The notes under the pieces are model-generated. The model was not told the origin of the DNA and did no database searches. It saw only the letters and a list, made by a program, of their open reading frames with translations. 10,407 nucleotides of DNA. Source: Candidatus Poseidoniaceae archaeon. GTDB taxonomy: Archaea; Thermoplasmatota; Poseidoniia; Poseidoniales; Poseidoniaceae. Below are positions 1 to 6,302 of this stretch, one piece after another; position 1 is the stretch's first letter; each line of letters opens with the position of its first letter. The position numbers and the translations under genes were made by a program. The stretch covers positions 1 through 10,407 of the forward strand of contig JAKUNX010000057.1 in NCBI GenBank assembly GCA_022451835.1, read 5' to 3'.

Positions 1-306
1 TGGATGATTTTCAGAGTAGAAAATACTTCTATTCTAATACCGTCAATGAAGACATTCTTTGGTATTGGCGGCCACTTTGACATAGAAGAGATGTATCAAA
101 ATTTACCAGAAATAAAATTACTCACTGGAGTTATCGTAATTTGTTTTATTCTGCTTCATGGAATAAGTGGCAAAATGGGTGGAGGGAAATTATGGCTATC
201 TCGCAGACACCCAGTAATATGGGGAGTTGTTTGTGGTACAGCGTTAACATTAGCATTTTATCTAAGGCCGTCTGAAACAATAGATTTCATCTACTTCAGG
301 TTTTGA
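1..306 (+). CDS. C-terminal end of an MBOAT-family membrane O-acyltransferase (AlgI/DltB-like), partial
   Basis: The frame is already open at base 1, so this is the 3' end of a gene that begins outside the window; the ATG at base 4 is internal. The visible start, WMIFRVENTS, matches the WxFFRAxS signature near the C-terminus of AlgI-type MBOAT proteins. The family's usual ending also follows: a hydrophobic helix (about residues 39-53 counting from base 1), a basic loop, a second helix, and the ending FIYFRF (AlgI-like proteins often end in FIYFQF). MBOAT proteins of this kind move acyl groups, often acetyl, onto exported polysaccharides. The catalytic histidine lies upstream and cannot be checked. 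The flippase and glycosyltransferase nearby suit a role in surface glycan modification, which is an inference. The gene ends in TGA, 5 bp from the convergent glutaredoxin gene. Confidence 0.75.
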   Translation, partial: WMIFRVENTSILIPSMKTFFGIGGHFDIEEMYQNLPEIKLLTGVIVICFILLHGISGKMGGGKLWLSRRHPVIWGVVCGTALTLAFYLRPSETIDFIYFRF

Positions 307-311
307 TAATG

Positions 312-629
312 TTACTGACGCCCAGCATCAAACATTTCTCTGAGGCTGCCATCTTGTAGCATTTCAAGAGCAATGTCAGAGCCGCCAATCAATTCACCGT
401 GAACAAAAACTTGTGGCATTGTTGGGAAATCCGACCAAGCACAAACTGATGGAATTGCTCTTGGGTCAGTCAAAATGTTAACTGCAGCAAATGGCTCGCC
501 AAGTTGCTGTAGAACTTGTGCAGCACGATTGGAAAATCCACACTGTGCTTGATTTGGTGTTCCTTTCATGAACAATACCAATGCATGTTCATCTACTATT
601 GCTTGCAATTCTTCTTCTGTCCATTCCAT
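312..629 (-). CDS. Monothiol glutaredoxin, CGFS type (Grx4/GrxD-like)
   Basis: This 105-residue protein is a complete single-domain monothiol glutaredoxin. It has K22 before the active-site loop, the C30-GFS motif, the cis-proline stretch TMPQVFVHGELIGGSDI (about residues 70-86) and the GG-x-D glutathione-binding end. Family members bind a [2Fe-2S] cluster with glutathione and pass it to acceptors, or act in iron sensing together with BolA proteins. That partnership fits here, because the gene lies directly behind a BolA-like gene on the same strand. The ATG at 629 is preferred over an in-frame GTG at 638: AAGGAG at 643-638 lies 8 nt before the ATG, whereas the GTG overlaps the Shine-Dalgarno sequence itself. 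It ends in TAA. The fold and motif assignment is secure; the Fe-S role is inferred from the family and the neighbour. Confidence 0.93.
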   Translation of the reverse strand: MEWTEEELQAIVDEHALVLFMKGTPNQAQCGFSNRAAQVLQQLGEPFAAVNILTDPRAIPSVCAWSDFPTMPQVFVHGELIGGSDIALEMLQDGSLREMFDAGRQ

Positions 630-634
630 ATTTT

Positions 635-952
635 TCACTCCTTATTTTTCATGATTCGTTTAATGTGAATTCCTTGCCCACCACCGTGCGGGTCAAATGC
701 AGTATCACCTGCAGTTTCTGCTTGTTTTGGAGTCATGCATTTCAAGTCCAATGCATGAACAGGGTTCGGTATGTGTTGCTTCATTACCGCAAGAACTCTC
801 TTTTGACGTTGTAGAGGTCTTACTCCTTCGAATTCTTCTGAGATGACGCGAACGTGAAAATGGTCGCCTGAACCATGTAAATCAATAACTTCAACTACAG
901 CATTTGGTACTGCTTTGAGCACTTCAGATTCAACCCAACTAGCGTCTACCAT
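635..952 (-). CDS. BolA/IbaG-like protein with a His-containing C-terminal tail
   Basis: This 105-residue protein has the BolA core: an N-terminal helix, DLHGSGDHFHVRVISEEFEG (residues 24-43), a helix with LQRQKRVL, then PVHALDLKCMTPKQ (about 64-77) with the conserved histidine H66. The GSGDHFHV loop and the Q in place of the RHR histidine are closer to IbaG/YrbA than to classical BolA. In known Grx-BolA complexes, BolA histidines help hold a bridging [2Fe-2S] cluster; H31, H33 and H66 are the candidates here. About 28 residues follow the core, with H89, a GGG run and H96, longer than usual for the family. The ATG at 952 has GAGGTG 5 nt upstream. The stop TGA at 637-635 overlaps the Shine-Dalgarno region of the glutaredoxin gene, so the two are probably one transcript with coupled translation. 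Confidence 0.88.
   Translation of the reverse strand: MVDASWVESEVLKAVPNAVVEVIDLHGSGDHFHVRVISEEFEGVRPLQRQKRVLAVMKQHIPNPVHALDLKCMTPKQAETAGDTAFDPHGGGQGIHIKRIMKNKE
638..643 (-). promoter_or_regulatory. Shine-Dalgarno site of the glutaredoxin gene, inside the bolA 3' end
   Basis: AAGGAG reads on the minus strand 8 nt before the ATG at 629. It lies in the last sense codons of the BolA gene and runs into its stop codon TGA (637-635). This decides the glutaredoxin start and suggests that ribosomes finishing BolA help start the next gene. Confidence 0.7.
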
Positions 953-1039
953 CGTCGCACCTCAACAATGCCTTACAAAACCATCATTTGAACATGTGGT
1001 ATAGAGTATGCTTGAAATGAAACGGGTTGAGGCAGTAAT
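953..1039. promoter_or_regulatory. Divergent intergenic region between bolA-grx and the flippase
   Basis: This 87-bp gap is the longest non-coding stretch in the window and must hold promoters for both divergent units. Read on the plus strand it contains TATAGAG at 1000-1006, about 34 nt before the flippase ATG, a possible archaeal TATA-like box. GAGG at 1029-1032 lies 7 nt before that ATG and is a reasonable Shine-Dalgarno site. On the minus strand, GAGGTG precedes the BolA ATG. No convincing operator palindrome is visible. Confidence 0.4.
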
Positions 1040-2242
1040 ATGTCCGAGGTAGTTGCGAGTGAAACTGGTCGCGACTTGAATATGGGAAGAGATTCAACTT
1101 GGTTGATTGGTGCGGACATTATTGCAGTTTTTCTTGCCCTGATTGGACAAGTCGTACTAACGCGTGCATTGATTACCGAGGATTATGGAATATTCATCAT
1201 TGCTCTTGATGTATTTGCGACAACTTTCTTGATTATCGATCTAGGATTACCGACAATTCTTACTCGTGATGGGGCTAATTCTGTAAGTAAGATTTGGGAG
1301 GCTATTTGGCGCATCTATCGGATTCAAGCAATCTGTATGTTGCCATTTGTTCTCTTGGCATTTGTCGGAGTAGCAATCTTTGTTGATGACTGGACTTCAT
1401 TTCTACCAGTGATTATCACTTGCATGCTTGTTGCACTGGCTCACATATTCTCTTATGCACCGCGTTCGGGGCTGCGAGCTGCTGGATATGCATGGATGGA
1501 GGCTTGGACTAAAGTAATTGAGCGCTTGTTCACAATGTCTGGTTATTTGATATTGTATTATATCGGTAGTAATTCAGTTGAAAGTTATGCATTGGCATTT
1601 TTACTTGGCGCATTAATAGGATTATTTTCTGCCCTTATGTTTGCTCGTAAAGCATTGAAGACATCATCAAATAAGTCGAGTTGGGAAGAACTAGGAGAAT
1701 GTTGGATAGATAATAAGTCATTAATTCTACAATCCTTACCATTTGCTATAACTTTGGGAATTTTACCTTACGTCATCAGAATTGAGAAATTCATAGTCGC
1801 TGGTACAATTGGTGTTGATGAAGCGGCATTATTTCATGTTGCTCAAATTGCCTGGTTAGCGGGATTAGTTGTTCCACAAGCTATGCGAGCAGCATTACTG
1901 CCAATACTTGGACAGCGCCGTAGTGATGAAGCTAAATTTTTCACATCTGTTGAAAAATCATTAGACCTCTGTTTCGGACTATTACCAGTTGGTTTGTTTG
2001 GCGGTGGATTGTTAATTCACTTCTTACTACCAATCGCATTCCCAGAGCAATATACGGATGGTAGCCTCGGTGCTTCTGCAGTAGATTTGTTCATGATTTT
2101 GTTAATCGGATGGTGCTTAACACTACTTGCAACACCAAGTTATACTGCTTTACAGGCGGGAGATAACCCTTGGAAATTTACTATATTCATTGGTTTAGTA
2201 GTTATTTTTGCTACAATTGTCGGATTTTTATTAATCGGGTGA
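1040..2242 (+). CDS. Wzx-like polysaccharide flippase (MOP/MATE superfamily), N-terminal 400 residues up to an in-frame TGA
   Basis: This is a polytopic membrane protein of the polysaccharide-export branch of the MOP superfamily, which flips lipid-linked glycans across the membrane. The N-terminal pattern is typical of Wzx proteins: a first helix at about 21-43, then LTRALITEDYGIF. About eleven hydrophobic helices can be picked out, near residues 21-43, 50-70, 96-115, 119-139, 162-176, 183-203, 229-247, 262-285, 309-330, 349-366 and 380-399. The ATG at 1040 has GAGG 7 nt upstream. The reading frame ends at TGA (2240-2242) right after the eleventh helix, but the same frame stays open to 2506 and supplies the missing helices. 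The 400-residue product therefore looks truncated compared with the usual 12-14 helices. The flippase class is well supported; the specific substrate is unknown. Confidence 0.8.
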   Translation: MSEVVASETGRDLNMGRDSTWLIGADIIAVFLALIGQVVLTRALITEDYGIFIIALDVFATTFLIIDLGLPTILTRDGANSVSKIWEAIWRIYRIQAICMLPFVLLAFVGVAIFVDDWTSFLPVIITCMLVALAHIFSYAPRSGLRAAGYAWMEAWTKVIERLFTMSGYLILYYIGSNSVESYALAFLLGALIGLFSALMFARKALKTSSNKSSWEELGECWIDNKSLILQSLPFAITLGILPYVIRIEKFIVAGTIGVDEAALFHVAQIAWLAGLVVPQAMRAALLPILGQRRSDEAKFFTSVEKSLDLCFGLLPVGLFGGGLLIHFLLPIAFPEQYTDGSLGASAVDLFMILLIGWCLTLLATPSYTALQAGDNPWKFTIFIGLVVIFATIVGFLLIG

Positions 2243-2506
2243 ATGGCTAATTCCCCATCAAGGGGATTATATGGAGCAGCAATTGCTTCAAGCCTTTCAT
2301 CTGCTTTCTTACTCTTAACCTCAATTCACTTAGCCAAACTATGGGTGGTCATTAGGCAGCGAAAAACTGAGTTCATCACAAGTATTGCTTTAGCATCAAT
2401 AACCTGTTTTGGATTTGTTACAAACTCTCTATTAGCCCTTAGTGGATTAGTACTATTCATGTTCACTCCACGTGGTTGGAAAGCAATGAGGTCCACTGAT
2501 CTTTGA
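2243..2506 (+). CDS. C-terminal part of the same Wzx-like flippase, separated by one in-frame TGA
   Basis: This 87-residue stretch is in the same frame as the flippase and begins with an ATG immediately after its TGA. It opens with the loop SRGLYGAAIASSLSSAFLLL, the usual GxxGAAxA entry into the next flippase helix. Two further hydrophobic stretches follow (about residues 44-75), and it ends with a short basic tail. Joined across the TGA, the two parts give a product of about 488 positions with about 14 helices, the normal size and helix count for the family. No separate Shine-Dalgarno site is visible beyond a GGGTGA that touches the ATG, so independent expression would need stop-start reinitiation. 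It could be a base-call error, a nonsense mutation (for example TGG to TGA) or readthrough. The last 44 bp overlap the convergent glycosyltransferase gene. Confidence 0.7.
   Translation: MANSPSRGLYGAAIASSLSSAFLLLTSIHLAKLWVVIRQRKTEFITSIALASITCFGFVTNSLLALSGLVLFMFTPRGWKAMRSTDL
2252..2266 (+). other. Small hairpin just after the in-frame TGA of the flippase
   Basis: UCCCC (2252-2256) can pair with GGGGA (2262-2266) around a five-base AUCAA loop, starting 10 nt after the TGA. It is a strong but short stem within coding sequence. Stem-loops at about this distance are known to help stop-codon readthrough in other systems. Here the link is only positional, and a 5-bp stem can arise by chance. Confidence 0.3.
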
Positions 2507-3545
2507 CATAATCAAAAGAATATGCTTCAGGTAATTCAAAATCGCCATGCCAATCTTGTTGCAGTGCTAATTCAATCGCATCTGCTAATTTTACTGAATC
2601 ATAATCTTGTACTAAACAGCAATCAGTTAGATATTCCTTAACGTCTCCAACATCAACTGAAACTACTGGAGTTCCACATGCCAATGATTCTCTTGCGACA
2701 AGTGGGCCTGATTCACGAATAGAAGTGATTAATGTCACATTTGCCACTAACATTCGATCCCAAACTATGGTTCGTGGCTGTTGTCTTAATGTAGTGATGC
2801 CAACAATCCAGCCTCTGCTTTCTAATTCTTCACCAGTTTGCAATGCTAAATAGTGGTTCTTTTCTGGTCTTCGTGGATCTGCAGGAAATAGAATATCCAA
2901 CTTTTCTTTACGCCATCTGCCGCGCCAGTTCTTCGGCTTAGTTAGCCATTCATCATCAACCGCAGTATGACATCTAATAACGCTGTGATTAGTAATCTCT
3001 TGATTTTCTGCAATATCAGCAAGGCGCTGTGAAACCGTAACTACATGATTGGCTTGCTTGGCTAATCTAGAAATTTGATTTCCTATGTTGGAATCTTGTA
3101 AGCCGACATCAAAGTCGTGACCATGAACTACTGATAACCAAGGAATCTGCCACTGTTTGGCTAACGTATTAGCTAATTCTGCAACAGGCCAAATAGTGTG
3201 ACAGACAATTATTTCTGGCTGCCAGCCATCTAACCATGCTGTCACTTTTTTAGCGATTCTTTTCATACTGCGAATCGTAATTGATGGATATGGGTGCCCG
3301 GGTAGCCCCCAGAATCTTGGTGCGAATACTTCTCTCTCTCCATGCTTGAATTTTTTGGGAGCCTTTGCAACACCTGTAAGTGTTGAACGCCTTGCTTCTT
3401 GATACTTTAACATCCTTGGCAATGGATTTATCACCTTAACATCGTGACCGATTGAAGTTAGTAATTCGACATTATCGCTAACAAAAGTGCCTCTTGCAAC
3501 ATTGGTCGGTAAGGGATACATTAGTGATAAAACGAGAATGCGCAC
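2463..3545 (-). CDS. GT4-family glycosyltransferase (GT-B fold)
   Basis: This 360-residue protein has the two-domain GT-B layout. The N-terminal acceptor domain starts MRILVLSLMYPLP and continues with RGTFVSDN and a GHDVKVINP strand; HGHDFDVGL is at about 141-149. The C-terminal donor domain has PADPRRPEKN (about 221-230) and the E-x7-E motif E278 to E286 within ESGPLVARESLACGTPVVS, which binds the nucleotide sugar in this family. Retaining GT4 enzymes transfer a sugar from a nucleotide or lipid donor; donor and acceptor cannot be told from sequence. The start is GTG at 3545, with AAGGTG 5 nt upstream. It follows the epimerase gene by 18 bp and is probably co-transcribed with it. The 3' end overlaps the convergent flippase frame by 44 bp. 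With the flippase and acyltransferase it suggests surface glycan synthesis. Confidence 0.9.
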   Translation of the reverse strand: MRILVLSLMYPLPTNVARGTFVSDNVELLTSIGHDVKVINPLPRMLKYQEARRSTLTGVAKAPKKFKHGEREVFAPRFWGLPGHPYPSITIRSMKRIAKKVTAWLDGWQPEIIVCHTIWPVAELANTLAKQWQIPWLSVVHGHDFDVGLQDSNIGNQISRLAKQANHVVTVSQRLADIAENQEITNHSVIRCHTAVDDEWLTKPKNWRGRWRKEKLDILFPADPRRPEKNHYLALQTGEELESRGWIVGITTLRQQPRTIVWDRMLVANVTLITSIRESGPLVARESLACGTPVVSVDVGDVKEYLTDCCLVQDYDSVKLADAIELALQQDWHGDFELPEAYSFDYVKDQWTSLLSNHVE

Positions 3546-3563
3546 ATTGCCACCTTCACTGAA

Positions 3564-4238
3564 TCATTGTTCAAGTGCTGCTTGTAAAATTTGTACATTT
3601 TCTTTAACAGAGCCTCGGTCGTTGAATAGTCCAGAGCCTACAACACAGTTTTCAACGCCCCACTCACCAACCATTGCAATGTTGTGGGCTTTTATTCCAC
3701 CATCGATTTGAATTTGAACAGGACGGCCGCCAGCATTTACCTGTTCATCGATCATTGCTTTCAGGCGTCTTATCTTACCTTCAACGGATGAAATGAAAGA
3801 TTGCCCACCAAATCCTGGGTTTACACTCATAACAAGAACCAAGTCTATCTCAGGTAATATCTCAACAATTGCTTCTAATGATGTTGCTGGGTTTAGTACT
3901 ACTCCAGCAGTAGCGCCTGCATCTCTTATTGCGGTTACTAATCGGTGAAGGTGGGTTACTGCTTCAACATGAACTGAAATATGGTTGCAACCTGCTTCAA
4001 TATAATCCATGAAACATTCTTCGGCATTTGTTATCATTAGATGAGCATCAAAAATCACATCTTCTGAAAGTGAATCGCGTAATGATTTGATAACTGGAGG
4101 GCCAAAAGTCATGTTTGGAACGAAATTGCCATCCATCACATCTAAGTGAAGTCTATCAAGGCCTGCATCAATTGCTGCTTTGCAGGACTCAGCCAAATTT
4201 GAAAGGTCTGCGGTAAGGATACTTGGAGCAATTATCAT
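3564..4238 (-). CDS. rpe: Ribulose-phosphate 3-epimerase
   Basis: This 224-residue TIM-barrel enzyme interconverts D-ribulose 5-phosphate and D-xylulose 5-phosphate in the pentose phosphate pathway. All expected active-site elements are present: IAPSILTADLSNL at the N-terminus, LHLDVMDGNFVPN with metal ligands H31 and D33, DAHLMI with H66, VNPGFGGQSF (139-148), IQIDGG with the catalytic D179, and the phosphate-binding VVGSGLF near the C-terminus. The start is set at ATG 4238 because the protein then begins MIIAPSIL, as the family does. An in-frame TTG at 4310 would add 24 unconserved residues and lacks support. No good Shine-Dalgarno site lies just before the ATG, but a short upstream ORF ends on it with an ATGA overlap. 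It is probably co-transcribed with the downstream glycosyltransferase; that pairing has no obvious metabolic reason. Confidence 0.95.
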   Translation of the reverse strand: MIIAPSILTADLSNLAESCKAAIDAGLDRLHLDVMDGNFVPNMTFGPPVIKSLRDSLSEDVIFDAHLMITNAEECFMDYIEAGCNHISVHVEAVTHLHRLVTAIRDAGATAGVVLNPATSLEAIVEILPEIDLVLVMSVNPGFGGQSFISSVEGKIRRLKAMIDEQVNAGGRPVQIQIDGGIKAHNIAMVGEWGVENCVVGSGLFNDRGSVKENVQILQAALEQ

Positions 4239-4318
4239 GTCAGAACAATCCAATCCAACCGAAGGATTCTCATGAGCATTGTGTTCAAAATTGTATTTTT
4301 TGTCGCACAAAGTCTCAT
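4235..4318 (-). CDS. Putative 27-residue upstream ORF (leader peptide) coupled to rpe
   Basis: An ATG at 4318 is preceded by CAGGAG (4328-4323) with a 4-nt spacer and opens a 27-codon frame. Its TGA (4237-4235) overlaps the rpe ATG as ATGA. The product would start MRLCATKN and end DWIVLT, with no recognisable domain. This is the only clear Shine-Dalgarno site upstream of rpe. The ATGA junction would let terminating ribosomes start the epimerase, so translational coupling is plausible. Short frames with such junctions also arise by chance, and two more in-frame ATGs occur inside it. Whether the peptide is made or conserved is unknown. Confidence 0.35.
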   Translation of the reverse strand: MRLCATKNTILNTMLMRILRLDWIVLT

Positions 4319-4351
4319 AATACTCCTGTAATAGGGTGAGTTAGTGAGAAC

Positions 4352-4681
4352 ATGGGTGAAGTAAAGGCAGTTACTGATTCTGAGTATGAAAATTCAATTA
4401 AGGAAAGCGAATGGGTTTTGGTAGATTTTTGGGCCCCGTGGTGCGGGCCATGCAAAGCACTGGCACCTGTTCTTGAACAAGTTGCTAATGAAAGAGAAAT
4501 TCTAATCGCCAAGGTTGATACTGATTCAAATCCAGCGAATGCTGGAAAGTTGGGTGTTAGAGGCATTCCCGCTTTGTTCCTGTATCATAATGGCAATCTT
4601 GTTGGCAAGCAAAGCGGCGCTATGCCTAAGCCTGCATTGTTGAATTGGATTGATCAGCACATGACTGCTGATGATTTCTAA
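4352..4681 (+). CDS. Thioredoxin
   Basis: This 109-residue protein is a classical single-domain thioredoxin that reduces protein disulfides in the cytoplasm. The active site is W30-CGPC (cysteines 31 and 34) within VDFWAPWCGPCKALAPVLEQ. It also has the KVDTDSNP strand (54-61), the cis-proline P73 in RGIPALFLYHNG, and the G-x-x-G-x-x-S-G region before the last helix. No signal peptide is present. The ATG at 4352 is preceded by GGTGAG at 4335-4340 and GTGAG at 4344-4348, weak Shine-Dalgarno-like elements. It is divergent from rpe and its leader ORF across about 33 bp, and convergent with the STAND regulator with only 2 bp between stops. Its reductase is not in the window. Confidence 0.96.
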   Translation: MGEVKAVTDSEYENSIKESEWVLVDFWAPWCGPCKALAPVLEQVANEREILIAKVDTDSNPANAGKLGVRGIPALFLYHNGNLVGKQSGAMPKPALLNWIDQHMTADDF

Positions 4682-4683
4682 AT

Positions 4684-6270
4684 TCACTTGATGTCTCTCA
4701 ATAATCTCTCTCGTAGAGCTTCGTGAAGCCACATTCCATCCGCCAACTCAATTAAGATTCCATAAGAGATTAAGCCCTTTGGAGGAGGCCCTTTCCAATC
4801 GGCTTTGTTTGCCAATTCCTCCCATAACAAAGGTTTCTCGTAATTTGCTAAAGTAGTTAACAATCGCTTTTCATTTTCTGGCAGCTTAAACAATATTTCG
4901 TCATCAATAAATTGTAACCAGTCTACGTGTACTGATTGGCCATATAATTCAAACAATTCTAGTGCTAAAGGATGCCCGCCTGTTTTTTGATAAACTGCTT
5001 CCACATCTTCTGAAATTTCCAATTCATTTAGCCAATTCTCTATCTCATTTTTGGATAATCCTTTGAGTGCCAATTCTGAAACTAAATCCCTTGTATGTAC
5101 ATCTCTGCGGTCATATACTGAAGGGCGATTTCGAGAAATCATAATTATTCTTAGCGGCGAATTCTGTGATATTTGCAACATTGCTCCAAGTAGTTTTGCG
5201 GAATTTTCTTCCACATGATGTACATCGTCTAATACTATCAACCAATAAGGCGGAGGTCCTCCAGGCTCATCCTTGAATCGTTCACGTATCGTTCCAGCAT
5301 CGGTTAGATATGCAAGCAGCCTTCGACGTAACATATCAACATCGACTTGCCCTCCTGGATTAAGTGGCAAGGTTTCGATTAGATTGTATGGGTCATGAGA
5401 TTCATCAATGCCGAACCTATGTAGTAAGCTTGTTGCAATTCCTAATGATGTATCCCATGGCTGACAAGGGTACCAACATACTGACAAGTTTGGCGATTCT
5501 GTCATTAGTTGATTCAACCAATTAGCAATTAAGGTAGATTTACCGATACCTGCGATACCATGAATTACCATACATGGTTTACGCTCTGCAAACCATTCAT
5601 TAAGTTCCACAAACTGATCATCTCTTCCATGAACTACACGCGTTTTAGGTGGCTGATTATTGTAAGTAGCATGCACACCGGTTAATGCTTTCAAACGACC
5701 AGGGGGGTTGCTTGGTTCAGTTTCCTTGCTCTTGGTAATCGCTCCAAATCTAATATCGCCATAAGTTAGAACACCTTCATGTTGGGCATGCATTAATACT
5801 TGTAGCAATGAAATATTTGCATCAAGTCTATTTGGTACACTTGATGCTTCAAGTTCTAACAAGTCGCCATTATTGTCTCTGATAATTACTTGGATGCCAG
5901 ATAATTTTTGCTTGATTGTTTGGATTTTTTCTCGACCCTCATCAGTTAATTGCCAGGTCTTTTGACGACGTTCATCGCCTTTGATATTGCGAGTATGTTC
6001 AGAAACCAAGTTCTTCTTGAGCAAATCTCTCATTGTTCTGCTTACATTTGGTGGATGTAAGGCACATGACTCGGCAATTCCGGGCCTAGTTAACTCTGGG
6101 CCAACTAGATATCTGTCTGCTTGGTCATCGTTTTCAAATAAATGTAGCATTACGCGGTCTTGTACAGGTACATTGACCTTGGAAATTCCTGCGCTCACAA
6201 TGTTGCGAGATTTTCCTATAACTAAGCGATTGTGGCTGATTGCTGATTGTTGTAAGAGCAATTTAACCAT
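4684..6270 (-). CDS. MarR-like winged-helix / STAND NTPase regulator
   Basis: This 528-residue protein combines DNA binding with a signalling ATPase. Residues about 35-125 form a winged helix: VQDRVMLHLFEN, PGIAESCALHPPNVSRTMRDL as recognition helices, and QKTWQLTDEGRE as wing and end helix. A linker (about 126-210) leads into a STAND NTPase with GRDDQF entry, Walker A GIAGIGKST (238-246), Walker B WLIVLDDVHH (343-352), sensor strand IIMISRNRPSVY (375-386), GLSKNEIENWL and the GHPLAL motif (432-437). A second winged helix (about 456-528) closes it. STAND proteins switch state on ligand binding, often through sensor repeats; here there is no long repeat region. The ATG at 6270 has AAAGGA close upstream. 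Only 32 bp separate it from the divergent propeller gene, so regulation of itself and that gene is a reasonable guess. Target and signal are unknown. Confidence 0.85.
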   Translation of the reverse strand: MVKLLLQQSAISHNRLVIGKSRNIVSAGISKVNVPVQDRVMLHLFENDDQADRYLVGPELTRPGIAESCALHPPNVSRTMRDLLKKNLVSEHTRNIKGDERRQKTWQLTDEGREKIQTIKQKLSGIQVIIRDNNGDLLELEASSVPNRLDANISLLQVLMHAQHEGVLTYGDIRFGAITKSKETEPSNPPGRLKALTGVHATYNNQPPKTRVVHGRDDQFVELNEWFAERKPCMVIHGIAGIGKSTLIANWLNQLMTESPNLSVCWYPCQPWDTSLGIATSLLHRFGIDESHDPYNLIETLPLNPGGQVDVDMLRRRLLAYLTDAGTIRERFKDEPGGPPPYWLIVLDDVHHVEENSAKLLGAMLQISQNSPLRIIMISRNRPSVYDRRDVHTRDLVSELALKGLSKNEIENWLNELEISEDVEAVYQKTGGHPLALELFELYGQSVHVDWLQFIDDEILFKLPENEKRLLTTLANYEKPLLWEELANKADWKGPPPKGLISYGILIELADGMWLHEALRERLLRDIK

Positions 6271-6302
6271 AATTCCTTTATTGTATCATCAATCCGAAGA
6301 AC

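Noticed and set aside
630..638. GTG at 638 as glutaredoxin start
   Set aside because: It overlaps the AAGGAG ribosome site, which is placed correctly for the ATG at 629.
581..814. Open frame antisense to grx and bolA
   Set aside because: It overlaps two recognised genes and has no coherent domain or start signal.
2240..2266. Selenocysteine insertion at the flippase TGA
   Set aside because: The hairpin is only 5 bp. Archaeal SECIS elements normally sit in the untranslated region rather than right after the codon, and flippases are not known selenoproteins.
4239..4310. Longer rpe start from TTG at 4310 (24 extra N-terminal residues)
   Set aside because: The family begins at MxIAPSIL, which is the ATG at 4238; the extra residues show no conserved pattern and the TTG has no ribosome site at a useful distance.
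4315..4566. Open frame antisense to thioredoxin
   Set aside because: It lies inside a strongly conserved gene, has no recognisable domain and has no ribosome site.
6271..6302. Defined TATA box or operator in the 32-bp divergent gap
   Set aside because: AT-rich words are present but none stands out from the background on either strand, so no specific site is claimed.
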